This document shows, one piece after another, positions 44,527 to 58,830 of a DNA stretch of 64,000 nucleotides (the first letter of the stretch is position 1; the number at the start of each line of letters is the position of its first letter). Source of the stretch: Prorocentrum cordatum. Lineage: Eukaryota > Sar > Dinophyceae > Prorocentrales > Prorocentraceae. The notes under the pieces are model-generated. The model was not told the DNA's origin. It worked only from the letters and a program-made list of their open reading frames with translations, and searched no databases. Both the position numbers and the translations under genes were made by a program. The stretch lies in assembly GCA_963575745.1 (NCBI GenBank), contig CAUYUJ010017875.1, positions 7,501-71,500 on the forward strand, read 5' to 3'.

Positions 44527-44713
44527 GGCAGGTTCGCGCCGTGTCGACCCCGGCATTGGTTCCTGACACCGCGGGGATCGTTCAAACTTGAACGATCGGC
44601 CGTTCCGTCAACGCCGGATCGTTGGACGAGGGGCCGATTCTGGGCCACGGGCGGCGTTCAACCTTAAACGCCCGCGCTGGGGTCGCCGTCGGTCGGCGCG
44701 ACGCGAACCTGCC
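44527..44713. mobile_element. TIR element (MITE-like), copy 2
   Basis: Ends GGCAGGTTCGCG and CGCGAACCTGCC are perfect 12-bp inverted repeats. The interior has TCGTTCAAACTTGAACGATC, a near-palindrome, and GGCGTTCAACCTTAAACGCC. Similar throughout to copy 1. Confidence 0.85.
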
Positions 44714-45380
44714 ATAGGCGCGCTCCCGACGGGCCACACCAATCGGGGGCTGAGCTCGAGGATCTGCGACAGGGGGGGCGTCCCTCCTCGATGGCGAGGA
44801 TCTACGAGTAGGGGAGGGGGCGTCCCTCCTCGAACGGCGAAGATCCACGGCTAGGGGGGGGGGGGCGGCGCCCCTCGTCGACAGAGGTGTGCCCGCACGG
44901 CCCCTGGGGGCGTAAGATTGTCGGACGACCGCGCCCATGTGCTGGGTCGGCGCTGCAGGCGCCGCCAGGAGCGGGGGGGGCCCCCTGCGCCGACCCAAAA
45001 AAAGGTCGTGGCGGTGCGGCCCGCTGCCCTTCGACACACGTCGCCTGCGAAGCGCGACGACTTGCCCAGCTGCGAAGGCGCACGCGTGGGCAGCGATGGC
45101 GGCAGCCCCCGCCCCGCCAGCGGAGGGCGCGCGAGCGCCGTCGAATGGGCGCTGGCTGCACACCGACACTGGTCCTGGGCTCAGGATCGGTGTAACCCCC
45201 TCCCGGCCCGGGGAGGAAGGCATGTGCACCAAGCCTGGGCCCAGGACTGGCCTGGCCAGGATCGGCGTGGGTGTAAAGCCACGCCGTCCGACCCCAGACC
45301 CCCGACGTGGTGATTCTTTCATGGCGTGACCCCCCCCGAGGTCTGGACCCCTTGCTGGGGACCCGCTTTTGGGTCCCCAG
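44714..45380. other. Intergenic GC-rich, no gene recognised
   Basis: Contains a short direct repeat (GGGGGGGCGTCCCTCCTCGA near 44770 and 44815). No domain-bearing frame. Confidence 0.4.
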
Positions 45381-45384
45381 CAAG

Positions 45385-46692
45385 GTCCTGTGGTATTGGG
45401 TCCTCGTTTTGAAGAGACAGCGACCTACGTTCCTCCTTCCTCCGTCATACCTCATTCCTCCTCCCCCTCCTTTCCTCCTGCTCCTCCCATCCTTTGCACG
45501 CATCACACGTTTCGTGGCCCCATGTGGAGCTCAAACGACGGCCCCAGCGCTACCGCCCGCATGCATCCCCTCCCCACCCAGTACAGCGCTTCGTGGCCCC
45601 ATAGGGAGCTCCACCCCAGCGCTACCGCCCGCATGCGTCCCCCCCACCATGTACAGCGCTTCGTGGCCCCATAGGGAGCTCCACCGAAGGCCCCAGTGCT
45701 ACCGCCCGCATGCGTCCCCCCCACCCTGTACAACGTTTCGTAGCCCCATAGGGAGCTCCACCGAAGGACCCAATGCTACCGCCCGCATGCGTCCGCCCCA
45801 CCCAGTACAGCGTTTCGTGGCCCCATGGGGAGCTCCACCGAAGGCCCCAGTGCTACCGCCCGCATGCGTCCCCGCCACCCAGTACAACGTTTTCGCCCCA
45901 TAGGGAGCCCCACCGAAGGTCCCAGCGCTACCGCCCCCATGCGTCCCCCCACCCAGTACAGCGTTTCGCGGCCACACTGGGAGCTCCACCGAAGGCCCTA
46001 GTGCTACCGCCCGCACGCGCAACCCAGTACAACGCTTCGTGGCCTCATAAGGACTCCACCGACGGCACCAGCCCGCATGCGTCCAGCCCGCCCAGTACAG
46101 CGCTGCGTGGCCCCACAGGGAGCTCCACCGAAGGCCCCAGTGGCAAAGACCACATGCGTTTCCCCACCCAGTGCAGCGTTTCGTAGCCAATAAGAAGCTC
46201 TACCGAAGGCCCCAGTGCTACCGCCCGCCTGCGTAAACCCCACCCAGTACAGCGCTTCGTAGCCCCATAGGAAGCTCCACCGAAGGCCTCAGTGACAAAG
46301 TTCGCCCCCCACCCAGTACAGCGTTTGGTTGCCCATAGGGAGCTCCACCGACGGCCCCAGTGCTTCCGCCCGCATGCGTCCCCACCACCCAGTGCAGCGC
46401 TTCGAGGCCCCATGGGGAGCTCCACCGAAGGCCCCAGTGCTACCGCCCGCATGCGTCACCCCCCCACCCAGTAAAGCGCTTCGTGGCCCCACAGGGAGCT
46501 CCACCCCAGCGCTACCGCCCGCCTGCGTCCCCCCCACCATGTACAGCGCTTCGTGGCCCCATAGGGAGCTCCACCAAAGGCCCCAGTGCGTCCGCCCCAC
46601 CCAGTACAGCGTTTCGAGATCCACACAGAGCTCCACCGAATACGATACCCACAACTGCGAGACTCACAACTGCATACGGTTGGGTCCTTCGC
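45385..46692 (-). repeat. Composite satellite element C
   Basis: Tail motif TATTGGGTCCTCGTTTTGAA at 45395, a degenerate TCC slot (45430-45500), then about 14 satellite units of 70-82 bp (TTCGTGGCCCCATAGGGAGC, TCCACCGAAGGCCCCAGTG), ending in the inverse head CTGCATACGGTTGGGTCCTT. Confidence 0.87.
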
Positions 46693-46935
46693 CAGGCGAA
46701 TCTGACGGTCCCGAGGCCCCTAAAAAAAGCCCGCAGAGGCCGAAAATGGCGAGAAAACTGTCCGCGATGTTTTTTCCCGACTCGACGGGGTCTGGGACGC
46801 GAGGGGCGCCGGCCTGCGAGTAGCGGCTGGAGCCTCCCTTCGAGATGGCCATCACCTGCGCGGGCACTGCACTGGGTCGCCAAATCAACGGTGCGCGGGC
46901 ACTGCATCAGAACTGGCCCAGAACTGCGCCGGCAC

Positions 46936-46936
<1 letters not shown>

Positions 46937-47027
<91 letters not shown>

Positions 47028-47029
47028 TG

Positions 47030-47086
<57 letters not shown>

Positions 47087-47640
47087 CATCCTCATCCTCA
47101 TCCTCATCCTCATCCTCATCCTCATCCTCATCCTCATCCTCATCCTCGTCGTCATCATCATCATCAGCATCATCCTCATCCTCATCCTCATCCTCATCCT
47201 CATCATCATCAGCATCATCATCCTCATCCTCATCCTTATCACCACCACCACCACCATCATCATCATAATCACCATCCATCAGCATCGTCATCACCACCAC
47301 CACCATCATCATCATCAGCAGCAGCATGATCATCATGGTAATCATCATCATTCTCATCATCATCAGCATCATCATCAGCATCTTCAGTATCATCATTATC
47401 AGCATCATCATCAGCATCATCATCCTAATCAAAATCGTCATCATCAGCATCATCACCATCATAAGAATCTCGAGAATCGTACTCGTAATCGTCATCAGCA
47501 TCATCATCATCATCATCATCACCATCACTTTCATCTCATCACCATCATCATCATCGTCTTGATCATCAGCATCGCCTCATTATCATCATCGTCATCATCA
47601 TCATCATCACCCTAATCCTCATCATCAGCATCATCATCAT
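46937..47640. repeat. (CAT)n with CAG and CATCCT sub-arrays
   Basis: Pure CAT, then a CAG run (about 46999-47025), CAT again, then a CATCCT hexamer run (47080-47150), followed by mixed triplets to about 47950. Confidence 0.95.
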
Positions 47641-47999
47641 CGCCGTTGTCATCATGATCATCACCACCACCACCACCATCATCACCAGCAGCAGCAGCAA
47701 GCAGCATGATCGTCCTGATCATCGTCATCATCATCAGCATCATCAGCATCATCAGCATCATCATCATTATCATCATTGTCATCATCGTCATCATCAGCAG
47801 CACCATCACCATCATAAGAATAGGCAGAATCACCTTCGTAGTCGTCATCATCATTATCATCATCATCTTGATGATGATGATCATCATCATCACCATCATC
47901 AAGATCATCATCATCGTCATCATCATCATCCTCATCATCCCTGTTCTCCTTTCTCCTCCCCTTCTCCAGCTCCTCCTCCCCCATGCAATGCCCTACAAG

Positions 48000-48280
48000 C
48001 TTGCAATAGTTGCAAGGATGGAGGCCGGCTCCTTTTCAAAATGAGGCTGTCGCCTTGGCACCGCGCACACTCGTTCTCAAGGTTTGAAAAAAAATACAAG
48101 GATGGAGACCGGTACCTTTTCGAAACGGGGATCTCGCCTGAGAATTCCCTTGTACATCTCCGAACAGCTACACAGATGGAGAGCCCTACTTGTACATCTC
48201 CGAACAGCTACACGGATGGAGAGCCACGCTCATGTGTTATGAATTCTTGCAGCAACTACAATGATACCGGAATAAAAAAA
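48000..48280. repeat. Second satellite family, short stretch
   Basis: Units such as AGGATGGAGGCCGGCTCCTT followed by TTCAAAATGAGGCTGTCGCC, a diverged form of the 57.5-58.3 kb satellite. Confidence 0.65.
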
Positions 48281-48289
48281 ACAATCAAC

Positions 48290-49060
48290 GTCTTTTTAGG
48301 ACTATGGGGTTATGGGTCTATGGGGCTATTGGGCTATAGGGTGACGGGGCTATGGGGCTATAGAGCTATGTCACTATAGGGCTATAGGGCCGTAGGGCTA
48401 TAGGTCTGTAGGGCTACGGGGCTATAGGGCTGTAGGGCAATAGGGCTGTGGGGCTGTGGGGCTCAGGGGCTATCGGGGTAGAGGGCTAAAAGGCCATAAG
48501 GCTATATGGCTATAGGGCTATGGGTCGATAGGGCTATAGGACCACAGGGCTACAGGGCTCTAGGGATATAGGGCTATGAGGCTATAGGGCCATAGGGCTA
48601 TAGGCATACAGAGCTATAGGGCTATAGGGCTATAAGGCTATAGGGCTAAAAGGCCATAAGGCTATAAGGCTATAGGGCTATAGGGATGTAGGACTATAGG
48701 GCTATAGGGCTATAGGGCTATTGGGCTACAGCGCCATAGGGCTATAGGGCTATAGGGCTATCGGGCTATAGGGCTAGAGGGCTATTGGGCTATTGGGCTA
48801 TAGGGTTGTAGGGCTGTAAAGCTTTAGGGCTCTAGGGCGATAGGGCTATAGGGCTACAAGGCTATAGGGTTATAGGGCTATGGGGCTATAGGACTATTGG
48901 GCTATAGGGATATAGGGATATAGGGCCATGGGGCTATAGGGCGATAGGGTGATAGGGCTATATATAGGGCTATAGGGCTATAGGGCTATAGGGCTATAGG
49001 GCTATAGGGCTATAGGGCTATAGGGCTGTAGGGCTATAGGGCTATAGGGCTTTAAAGCAC
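48290..49060 (+). repeat. GCTATAGGG 9-bp minisatellite, array 2
   Basis: About 80 imperfect units; followed by GCACCTGG/GCACCCGG units and the same 3' flank as array 1 (CCGAAATCGGCG...ATCCGC...GGACCCCTACAGAGG...TGATTGGGGA). Confidence 0.93.
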
Positions 49061-49280
49061 CCAGGCACCTGGGCACCTGGGCACCTGGGCTACCGGGCAC
49101 CCGGACGGGCCGCCGAAATCGGCGGCAAAGCTCAGCTAACCATTGAAATCCGCTAGGACCCCTACAGAGGGAAGCTCTGATTGGGGAAAAACAGACGGAA
49201 GGTCTGTTCAAAAAGGGGCTCTCGCCGTAGCGCCGTGCACCATCGTCTCAAAAGCTTGCAACAGTTGCGAAATGTTTGCA

Positions 49281-50985
<1,705 letters not shown>

Positions 50986-50989
50986 AGGA

Positions 50990-51320
50990 TGATTGGGTAC
51001 AAGGCTTTCGCCGCAAAGCCGTGCACATGTGTCTGCAGAAGGCTTACAATAGCTACCAGGATGGGGAGCAATACCTTTTCAAAATGGTGTCATTGGTTTG
51101 GCGCCCCACACATTCGCCTTCAAACGTTGCAACCGTTTCCAACAAAGGAGCCTGATACCTTCGCAAACGGAGCTCTCGCTTGAGACTTCCTGAAATCTAA
51201 CAGCCAGAAGCTTGAACATGTGTTACAGCTGCAAGGAAGGATGAAATGCGGTTCCTTTTCAAAATGGAACTCTCGCAAGATGCTGCCCCAACACGAATCA
51301 CCAGAGCTGTAAAATTATCT
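50990..51320. repeat. Second satellite family between elements A and B
   Basis: Imperfect units containing TTCGCCGCAAAGCCGTGCAC and CCTTTTCAAAATGG. Confidence 0.6.
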
Positions 51321-51325
51321 TGGTG

Positions 51326-52151
51326 AAGGACCCAACCATATGCAGTTGTGAGTACCGTCGTTGCGGGTATCGCCTTCGGGGGATCTTCTCATGGGGCCAT
51401 GAAGCATGCGAAGGGTGTGCCGATGTGGGGCGGGGCCGCCATGTGGGCGCTGCCACTGGTGCTTTAGCCGGAACGCACTACGGGGCTGCGAAAAGTGTGA
51501 GGGGTGCGCCGAAGGGGGGCGGGGCCACCACTGGGGCCTTCGGTGGAGTTCCTTATGGGGCAACGAAACAATTTAATGGGTAGGGGGAAGCATGCGAGTA
51601 AAGCCACCGGGTTCTTCGGTGCAGCTCCCTATGGAGCCACGAAACAATGTGCTGGATGGGGGGCACGCATGCGAACACCGCCACTGGGGTCTTCGGTGGA
51701 GCTCCCTATGGGGCCGCGAAGCGCTGTACTGGGTGGGGGTGACGCATGCGGGCGGTGCCACTGGGGCCTTCGGTGGATACCTTGTGAGGCCGCGAAACGC
51801 TGTACTTGGTGGGGGTGACGCATGCGGGCGGTGCCACTGGAGACTTCGGTGGAGCTCCCAATGGGGCCACGAAACGCTGTACTGGGTGGGGGTAACGCAT
51901 GCGGGCGGTGCCACTGGGGCCTTCGATGGAGCTCCCTATGGGGCCACGAAACGCTCTTCTGTGCGGGGGTGACGCATGCGGGCGGTGCCACTGGGGCCTT
52001 CGGTGGAACCCTGATGAGGCCACGAAACGCTGTGCTGGATGGGGGTGACGCATGCGGGCGGTGCCACTGGGACATTCGGTGGAGCTCCCTATGGGGCCAC
52101 GAAACATGTGAGGGTATGCTGGAACGGGTGATGATGATGACGACGACGACG

Positions 52152-52211
<60 letters not shown>

Positions 52212-52231
52212 CTGACGATGATGACGATGAC

Positions 52232-52265
<34 letters not shown>

Positions 52266-52369
52266 TTGATGATGATGGTGATGGTGATGGTGATGGTGAT
52301 GGTGATGGTGATGATTATTATGACGATGATGATGATAATGCTGACGATGACGATGACGATGTCGATGAC

Positions 52370-52445
<76 letters not shown>

Positions 52446-52515
52446 GTGGAGGGAAGCGAGGGAGAGGAGGAGAGTAACGCGGGGCGACATCTCTTCAAAA
52501 CGAGGACCCAACACC
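51326..52515 (+). repeat. Composite satellite element B
   Basis: Head GTGAAGGACCCAACCATATG, about seven satellite units, (ATG)n slot with GAC runs at 52130-52445, tail TTCAAAACGAGGACCCAACA + CCA. Same architecture as element A. Confidence 0.88.
52130..52445. repeat. (ATG)n microsatellite in element B
   Basis: ATG triplets with ACG and GTGATG interruptions. Confidence 0.95.
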
Positions 52516-52539
52516 ACAGGATGGTTTGGAACAATTTGC

Positions 52540-53400
52540 GCAGCAGCTGTACGGATGGGGGGGCCCTTCCTCGTCAAAACGGAGCTTAGACTGGGGACCT
52601 CTTTGAAATGTACTACCGTGCCTTGCCGCACCTCGCACAACTCGCTAGGAAGGTGCAAGACAGCTCCTTTCAAACACAAGACTGTCGTCTGATTTGCAGG
52701 CGCACGGTGCTCGTTGTTGAAGAGTCGCGTATGAGGGTGAAAAGGGAAGGCACGTAGGGATCTACGCGTCGCGGAGCGCCACGGCGATGCGGTTGTGTCA
52801 CCCCCGCGCGAGGACCCCGCCCTTGCGAGCCGTGCCCAGTTGAGCAGCGAGGTGTCACCCCCGTCGCAGAGGGAGACCCTCCACCTGTCGCAGTGCGAGA
52901 CTCCTGCCGATGCGCAATCCCTGGACTCGCAGCAAGGCGCCAACCCCCGCTGATGCGACGCATGACGCCTGCCCCCCTTGAAGGGGGGGGCGCGTGGGCA
53001 CAATAGGACGAAAATGATGTCATGGTAAGATTGGTTCGGGATGCATTCCCGGAATTCCAGAGCATCTAGCGGCGCAGCTGGTGCGGAACAGCAGGAAATA
53101 TGGGACATCCTGGAAGCCTTGGAAATCCTGAAACGTACCATTAGCATGACCCAATATATACATACCCACCGCCTGTGAAAGCGACGTCCTGAGACCACAG
53201 CAGGCGATGGACATGGATTTACTTGGGCCCCAGAGGGGCCGACTACATATCCTGATCTACCGCCTGCGGCGACCTCCGAAATTTCGAGCATCCAGGCGGT
53301 GGTTTTGCAATAGAGATCCATCGACCAGGAGTCAGGGATCTATCGACCCGGGTCAATCCATGCGCCGCCAGAATGTGTCCAGATCCACTGTCGCGGGGTC
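52540..53400. other. Intergenic, no gene recognised
   Basis: The first 150 bp are remnants of the second satellite. A long minus-strand frame here runs out of the ATG array and has no domain. Confidence 0.45.
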
Positions 53401-53423
53401 GTGTCCCAGGGATTCGGGGAGCC

Positions 53424-53474
53424 GTGGATATGGACATGTGCCCGCCCATGCGGGCGGGCAGATATCCATATCCA
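53424..53474. repeat. Long hairpin with ~22-bp arms
   Basis: GGATATGGACATGTGCCCGC and GCGGGCAGATATCCATATCC are inverted with two mismatches around CCATGCGG. Confidence 0.8.
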
Positions 53475-53649
53475 CCACTCCTCGAGGTCTCCAGGACACG
53501 ACTCCGAAGCAGTGGATGTGGACAGATTCTGGCGGTGGAATCCAGACCCGGGACAGTCAGGCTTTGCAGGATCCTGCACCCAGACCTGGGTCAATGCAAC
53601 CCAGGCTCTGCAGGATCCTGCAGGATCCGACGCTCTGACTGGCCCCCCT

Positions 53650-54365
53650 TTGCACTGACCCCCGTCTCAAGGCTCCCGAAGAGAGGAAGGGGGAGGTGCT
53701 GGCCGATGGCCCAACCTTTTCCCTCTGGCCAGCCCCGAGCATGCCCGCGCGAAGCAGCACTGCCCCCTACGCAAGCGACAATGTCAGGTTATCTGGGGGA
53801 GGGAAGGGGGCGGGCGGGCCCGATCATCTGGGTGATCGCCAGACCCTTACAAGAAAAACAGTCTCCAAGAGACCTCACCCCACGGTCCGACGGAGCACCG
53901 TCCTGGGACCCCGGAGGCCCCAGCCGCCCGCGGCATCCTTGGCGAACGACTCCCAATCTCAAAACCGTGTGGTCACCCGAACCCCACGGACTCACCGTAC
54001 AGTGAAGGCCCGACCACAGGAGACCTTCCACAAGAAGCCCAACCCTGAGACCCCAGGGCGTTCACTGATTTTTGGTGGGGGAACGTCACGCCTTCCACGG
54101 CAAAGCCATCGAAACCCATGAAACCCAGGGCACCCTGGAGGCAGGCAGGGTGGCTCCTGGCAGGGGTCCCCACCGTGCACTTGACCTCCTCCGAACGTGT
54201 GGCTTCTGGGCCCACGGAGCGGATCTCCCGCGGCCGCGCGGGACGATCCGCGGGCACCCCCGGAAACCGCGCTGGGCGAAGCGCAGCCGCTGGAGCGCAG
54301 GCCGCGGCAGGGGACAACTCCGCAGAGCCGACGAAGGCGTCCGCAGACCCCTGGGGTCCCCACGG
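53650..54365. other. Intergenic, no gene recognised
   Basis: GC-rich, short frames only. Confidence 0.4.
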
Positions 54366-54369
54366 CAGG

Positions 54370-54610
54370 AGAGCCAAAGGGTCGAATATCGACGAGTCGG
54401 ATCGGCGACCGAAGCGCCTCGGATGGGCGGAGATCGGCAGCCGAGCCGGGAGAAGGAAAGTCGGCGGCCAAGAGCAGGCGAGCTATAGCAGGCCTCCACT
54501 CGAAGTCCTGAATCCACACGGGCTTATCAAATCGAATCGCATCGGCATCGGCAGCCCTCGACATCGAATCGAATCGGATCGCATCGGAGGAACCGAAATG
54601 ACGCCCTGCC
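54370..54610 (+). repeat. AATCG-rich dispersed repeat, copy 2
   Basis: Diverged relative of 33995-34215. Confidence 0.7.
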
Positions 54611-55059
54611 ACGGACTCACCACGCGGTGTGGTCGCCGCACCGTTCCCAGATCCCAGACGTCATGATTTTTCATTACGTCGACCCGTGGAGGTCGCGACC
54701 CATTCCTCTGGACCGGTTCTTTATCCTGAGTCGCTTTTTGACGGCCGCGAGGGCCAGGAAGGGGGCTCCCAGTGGCCGACAATAACGAAAAACCTTCCGT
54801 CATGATTTTGTCATTACCCGAGGGGGTCTGGGTTTGGGGATCCCCGCACGGGCGCTGCCGCGCCTGCATGCGCTGCGTCCCAGGGTAGGCGTTGCACACC
54901 GACAGCTGCGGCGAGGGGGGCGCCTGCGCCGCGCGGGAGGCGCCCGCGGGGGATCTCTCGGGCAGGGCGCCCTCATCGGCGCACTGAGTCTTGGCAAGAC
55001 TCCTCGACCGTGAGCCTCGACAAGAATCAAGACTCCTCCTCATCCTCCTCCTCCTCCTC

Positions 55060-55200
55060 AAGACTCAAGCCTCAGGACTCAAAACTTGGCCTCGAGTCAT
55101 GAGGCCTTGCGTCTTGAGCATTGAGTCCTCCTCGTCCTCGAGTCTTGAGTCTTGAGTCTTGAGTCTTGAGGGCGGTCTTGAGTCTTGACGAGACTCAGGG
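55060..55200. repeat. GAGTCTT heptamer repeats
   Basis: Four perfect tandem GAGTCTT units (about 55138-55170) with degenerate units around them and again near 55405-55440, where CGCTT pentamers also occur. Confidence 0.85.
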
Positions 55201-55614
55201 TCGTCCTCGTCCTCGTCCTCGTCCTCCTCGTCCTCTTGTGTGTGGCACAGATTGGAGGGACAATTTATCGCGCATGCGACGGCTTCTGTATGAACATCTC
55301 CGGCACCACGGTGTACGGGCCCCGGCCCGCCCGCGCCGACCCTCAAGGGTCCCGCTCCGGCAGACTTGCGCGCTTCGCTTCGCTTCGCTTCGCTTCTCGG
55401 TCTTGAGCCTTGAGTCTTGACAAGACTCGAGACTCAAGACGCGGCGAGGTCGGCGCGCGGGGGCAGGGTCCTAGAAGAACGACGGCACGGCAGACGCGAC
55501 GGCTACGACGGACGACGGCCCGTCGTCGTCGACGGAGGGCGAAGGAGTGAGGGGAGGTGATAGCAGTAGGAAGAATCATAGCATGTTACCCAGCGTGGAC
55601 CACAAACAGTGTAT

Positions 55615-55870
55615 CATTCCACGGTGGAACAAAAAGCTGTGCAGTGTAAGCTACGTGGTGAAAGCTATGTCGTGTAAGCTATGTGGTGTGAGCTATGGAG
55701 GTGAAACAATGTGGTGTAAGCTGTGTGGTGTAAGCTATGGATGCAAGCTAGGCAGTGTGAACTGGAGGTGAAAGCTATGGGGCGCAAGCTATGCAGTGTA
55801 AGCTACGCTGTGTAATATAGTCTAACGCATGCGGTGCAAGCATTGTGATGAAGCTAGTCGTGTAAGCTCA
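55615..55870 (+). repeat. GTGTAAGCTATG-type minisatellite
   Basis: Imperfect 13-20-bp units (GTGTAAGCTATGTGG and variants). Confidence 0.8.
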
Positions 55871-55874
55871 AAAT

Positions 55875-56165
55875 CCGAGGCGGCAACGAGGCGGCAACGA
55901 CGGGGCACGGGCGGCAAACGTGACGAATCCTCGGCACACCCACCCAGCGTCTGAGGCGGCAACGAGGCGGCAACGACGCGGCACCAACCAGGCACCAGAC
56001 GAAGCCCCGACACACCCACCCAGCGCCTGAGGCGGCGACGAGGCGGCACCAACCAGGCATCAGCCGAAATCTCGACACACCCACCCACCGCACGAGGCAG
56101 CAACGAGGCAGCAACGAGGCGGTACCAACCGGGCACCGACCGGAACCCCGACACGCCCATCCAAC
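55875..56165 (+). repeat. ~70-bp tandem repeat
   Basis: Units with GGCGGCAACGAGGCGGCA, CCAACCAGGCA and CGACACACCCACCCAGC. Confidence 0.85.
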
Positions 56166-56199
56166 TTCTCAGTCCCGCCAGCCCGCTGGCCGAGTGGTC

Positions 56200-57500
56200 T
56201 TAGGGAGTTCGTTCTACCAGCACCTTCCACCCCCTTCGGGGAGGGGGTGCCCCCCCTCCCCCTGCCCCCTCCTCCTGGGTCTGGAACCCTCCCCCCGCCA
56301 GGTGTCAGAGGGTCCTTTTTGGCCCCAGGTGGCTCCCAGAGGGTCCCAGAGAGCCCAAGATGGCCTCCAAGATCGCTCAAGATATTCCGAGATGGTTCAA
56401 GATAGAATCCAATATGCCTCCCAGAGCCCTCAAGATCGCCATAGGACAGCCCCAAGTGCCCTCGGAGCCTCCCAAGGAAGCCTCCAAGAGGCCTTGGGAA
56501 AAACGAAGCCTCGCGCAAGCCACTGTGGGATGGGGACCCCAAGTCTGCATTTGTGAGGTCTGCGCCTGGACGGGATATAAGATGGAGAGTCCATCTCCCT
56601 GCATATTTCCATTCCTCCCAATTCCATTTGAATCGTTCTCCTTCTTCTCCTTTTTCTTCACCTCCTCCAGATTCACCTGCTACTCCCGGCTCCGCCTCCT
56701 GATTAACGTCCTCCAATGCCTCGTTGTCGTTCTCATCAGATCATAATCATCATCGCCCTGCTATTTTCTCTCCGTCCTCCCTCTCGTCACCCTCCCCCTC
56801 TCATACATGCACGAGCCTCCGGAACAGCTTCCACGACCTTGAACTTGAAATCGTCCTCAAGCGGCACGCGACAACACAAGCAGAAACCAGCGATGGCGGC
56901 GCAACGAGGCATCTGGAGAAGGATGAGGAGGACGAGGACGAAAGGGGGGGGGATGGAGGAAGGGGCGACGACGACGAGGCGAACGTGGTGACGAGGACGA
57001 AAAAGCTGAGGACGAAGAGAACGAGGACGAGGACGAACAAGAGGACCTGCTCCTGGCACTACGGGAGGAGGAGCCGCATGACGGGCACGCAGGGAGTCGC
57101 TGAGAGCTCCCGAGACACCTCGGCAACCTTCTGAAAGCCATCGAGCCCGCTCGAGAGCCCAGCAAACCTCCGAATCTCCCCCTCCCTCCCCCTCCCAGAC
57201 CTCCAGAATCATGACTTTTCCGAGGCGTGGCCCCCGTAGCCCTCCAGCCTTTCCCCAAGGCACGCTTTTCATCCTGACTTGCTCTTGGTGCCCCAGACTG
57301 GCATCTGGAGACCGAAGTTGAAGAAAAACGTCTACCGAACTCAAAAAACAAGTCTCCAGAGGTGCATGGGGTCTCCAGAGGCATCCAGAAGCACAAGTAG
57401 GCCCTCCTCGCTCCTCCTAGCTCCTCGCTCCTCGCTCCTCCTTCTCCTCCGCCATTCCTTTCCTTTACAGATCACTCCTCCCTGTCACACCCCGAGGCCG
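56200..57500. other. Intergenic, no gene recognised
   Basis: Includes a repeat-like patch at 56340-56480 similar to 37.0-37.7 kb inverted, a CT-rich patch (56580-56800) and GA-rich low complexity. No domain-bearing frame. Confidence 0.4.
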
Positions 57501-57519
57501 GTCAAAAGGGCGGGCTGAG

Positions 57520-58280
57520 CGCTTGGCCTGAGGCATCCCCACCATGTATGATAAAACTTGACAACAGCTTCACAGATGGAGGGCGGGTCGCTTCCAAAAA
57601 GCCACTCTCGCCCTGGTGCCGCGCACAGAGTTTCACCGACTGAGAGCGGGTCGTTTGCAAAATGTGGCTCTCGCCTGAGCGCCGCGCATATTCCTTCTTA
57701 AAATTTGCAAGAGCTTCACGAATGAAGGGCGGGTCGTTTTCAAATTGTGGCTCTCGCCCTAGCGCCGCGCACATTCGTTTTAGAAATTTGCAAGAGTTCA
57801 CGGGTTGAGGGCGGGTCGTTCTCGAACTGCGGCTCTCGCCACAGCGCCGCGCACATCTGCTTTAAGAGTTCGAGAGGCTTTACGGATGGAGGGCGGCTCT
57901 TTTAAAAATGTGGCTCTCGATTTCGCGCCGCGCGCACTCGTGTACAACATTCGCAAGAGTTTCAATGACTAATGGCCCTGAGACTTCCTCACCACTAATG
58001 ACCCTGAGGATGAAGCGTTGACAAAGCTTTTACATATGGAGGGCAGGTCGTTTTCAAAATGTGGTTCTCGCCTCGCGCCAAGCACATCCGTCCTAAAAAA
58101 AGTGCAAGAGATCAACGGATTGAGGGCTGGTCGTTTTCAAGATTTGGCTCTCGCCCTAGCGCCGCGCACATTCGTTTTACAAATTTGAAAAAGCTTCACG
58201 GATTGAGGGCGGTTCTTTTTCAAAATGTGGCTCTCGCCTTAGCGCCGCACGCACTCCTTTAAACATATACAGAAGCTTCG
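57520..58280 (+). repeat. Second satellite family, main array (~85-bp unit)
   Basis: About eight units of GAGGGCGGGTCGTTTTCAAA, ATGTGGCTCTCGCC, TAGCGCCGCGCACATTCG. Also seen diverged at 48.0, 49.2, 51.0 and 52.6 kb, always next to composite elements. Confidence 0.88.
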
Positions 58281-58604
58281 CGGATTCACATGGGGAACCT
58301 TCCAGAAATTGTTTCCGAACGGTTCAAGATTGTCAGGGCGCAGCATATACATTGATTCGCGATGTTGAAGTCCCAAGAATAATATTGTACACGATTCAGG
58401 ATCGCCAAGACGTAGTAATCAGGTTAACTCGTGGCGGTGAATTCCTGAAAACGATGTTCTGGCACGCTTCAAGATGTTCACACGGTTGTCCCCCAAGGGG
58501 CAACTCCCTCAGTGGAAATGAATCCTTGTAGGGGCCTATGAAGAGGGATCTTGGAAGGAGGGTGTATTTCGACATCGTTGATGAGTCTTGGGTTTACACT
58601 GGTC

Positions 58605-58830
58605 CTCCTCCTCCTCCTCCACTCCCTCCTCCTTCTCCTCCTCCTCCCCCTCCTCCTCAGCATCATCATCACCAACACCACCATCAACATCATCGTCATC
58701 CTCCTCCTCTGCATCCTACTCATCATCATCAGCATCAGCATGATCATCAGCATCCCCTTCCTCATCCTCATCCTCATAACCATCACCATCAGCAGCACAA
58801 TCTGCGTCATCATCAGCAACGACGTGTTCA
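58605..58830. repeat. TCC then CAT microsatellite
   Basis: TCC run at 58605-58655, CAT-rich to 58800. Confidence 0.92.

Noticed and set aside
52089-53321. 410-codon minus-strand frame
   Set aside because: The C-terminal third is poly-His from the ATG array and the rest shows no domain.
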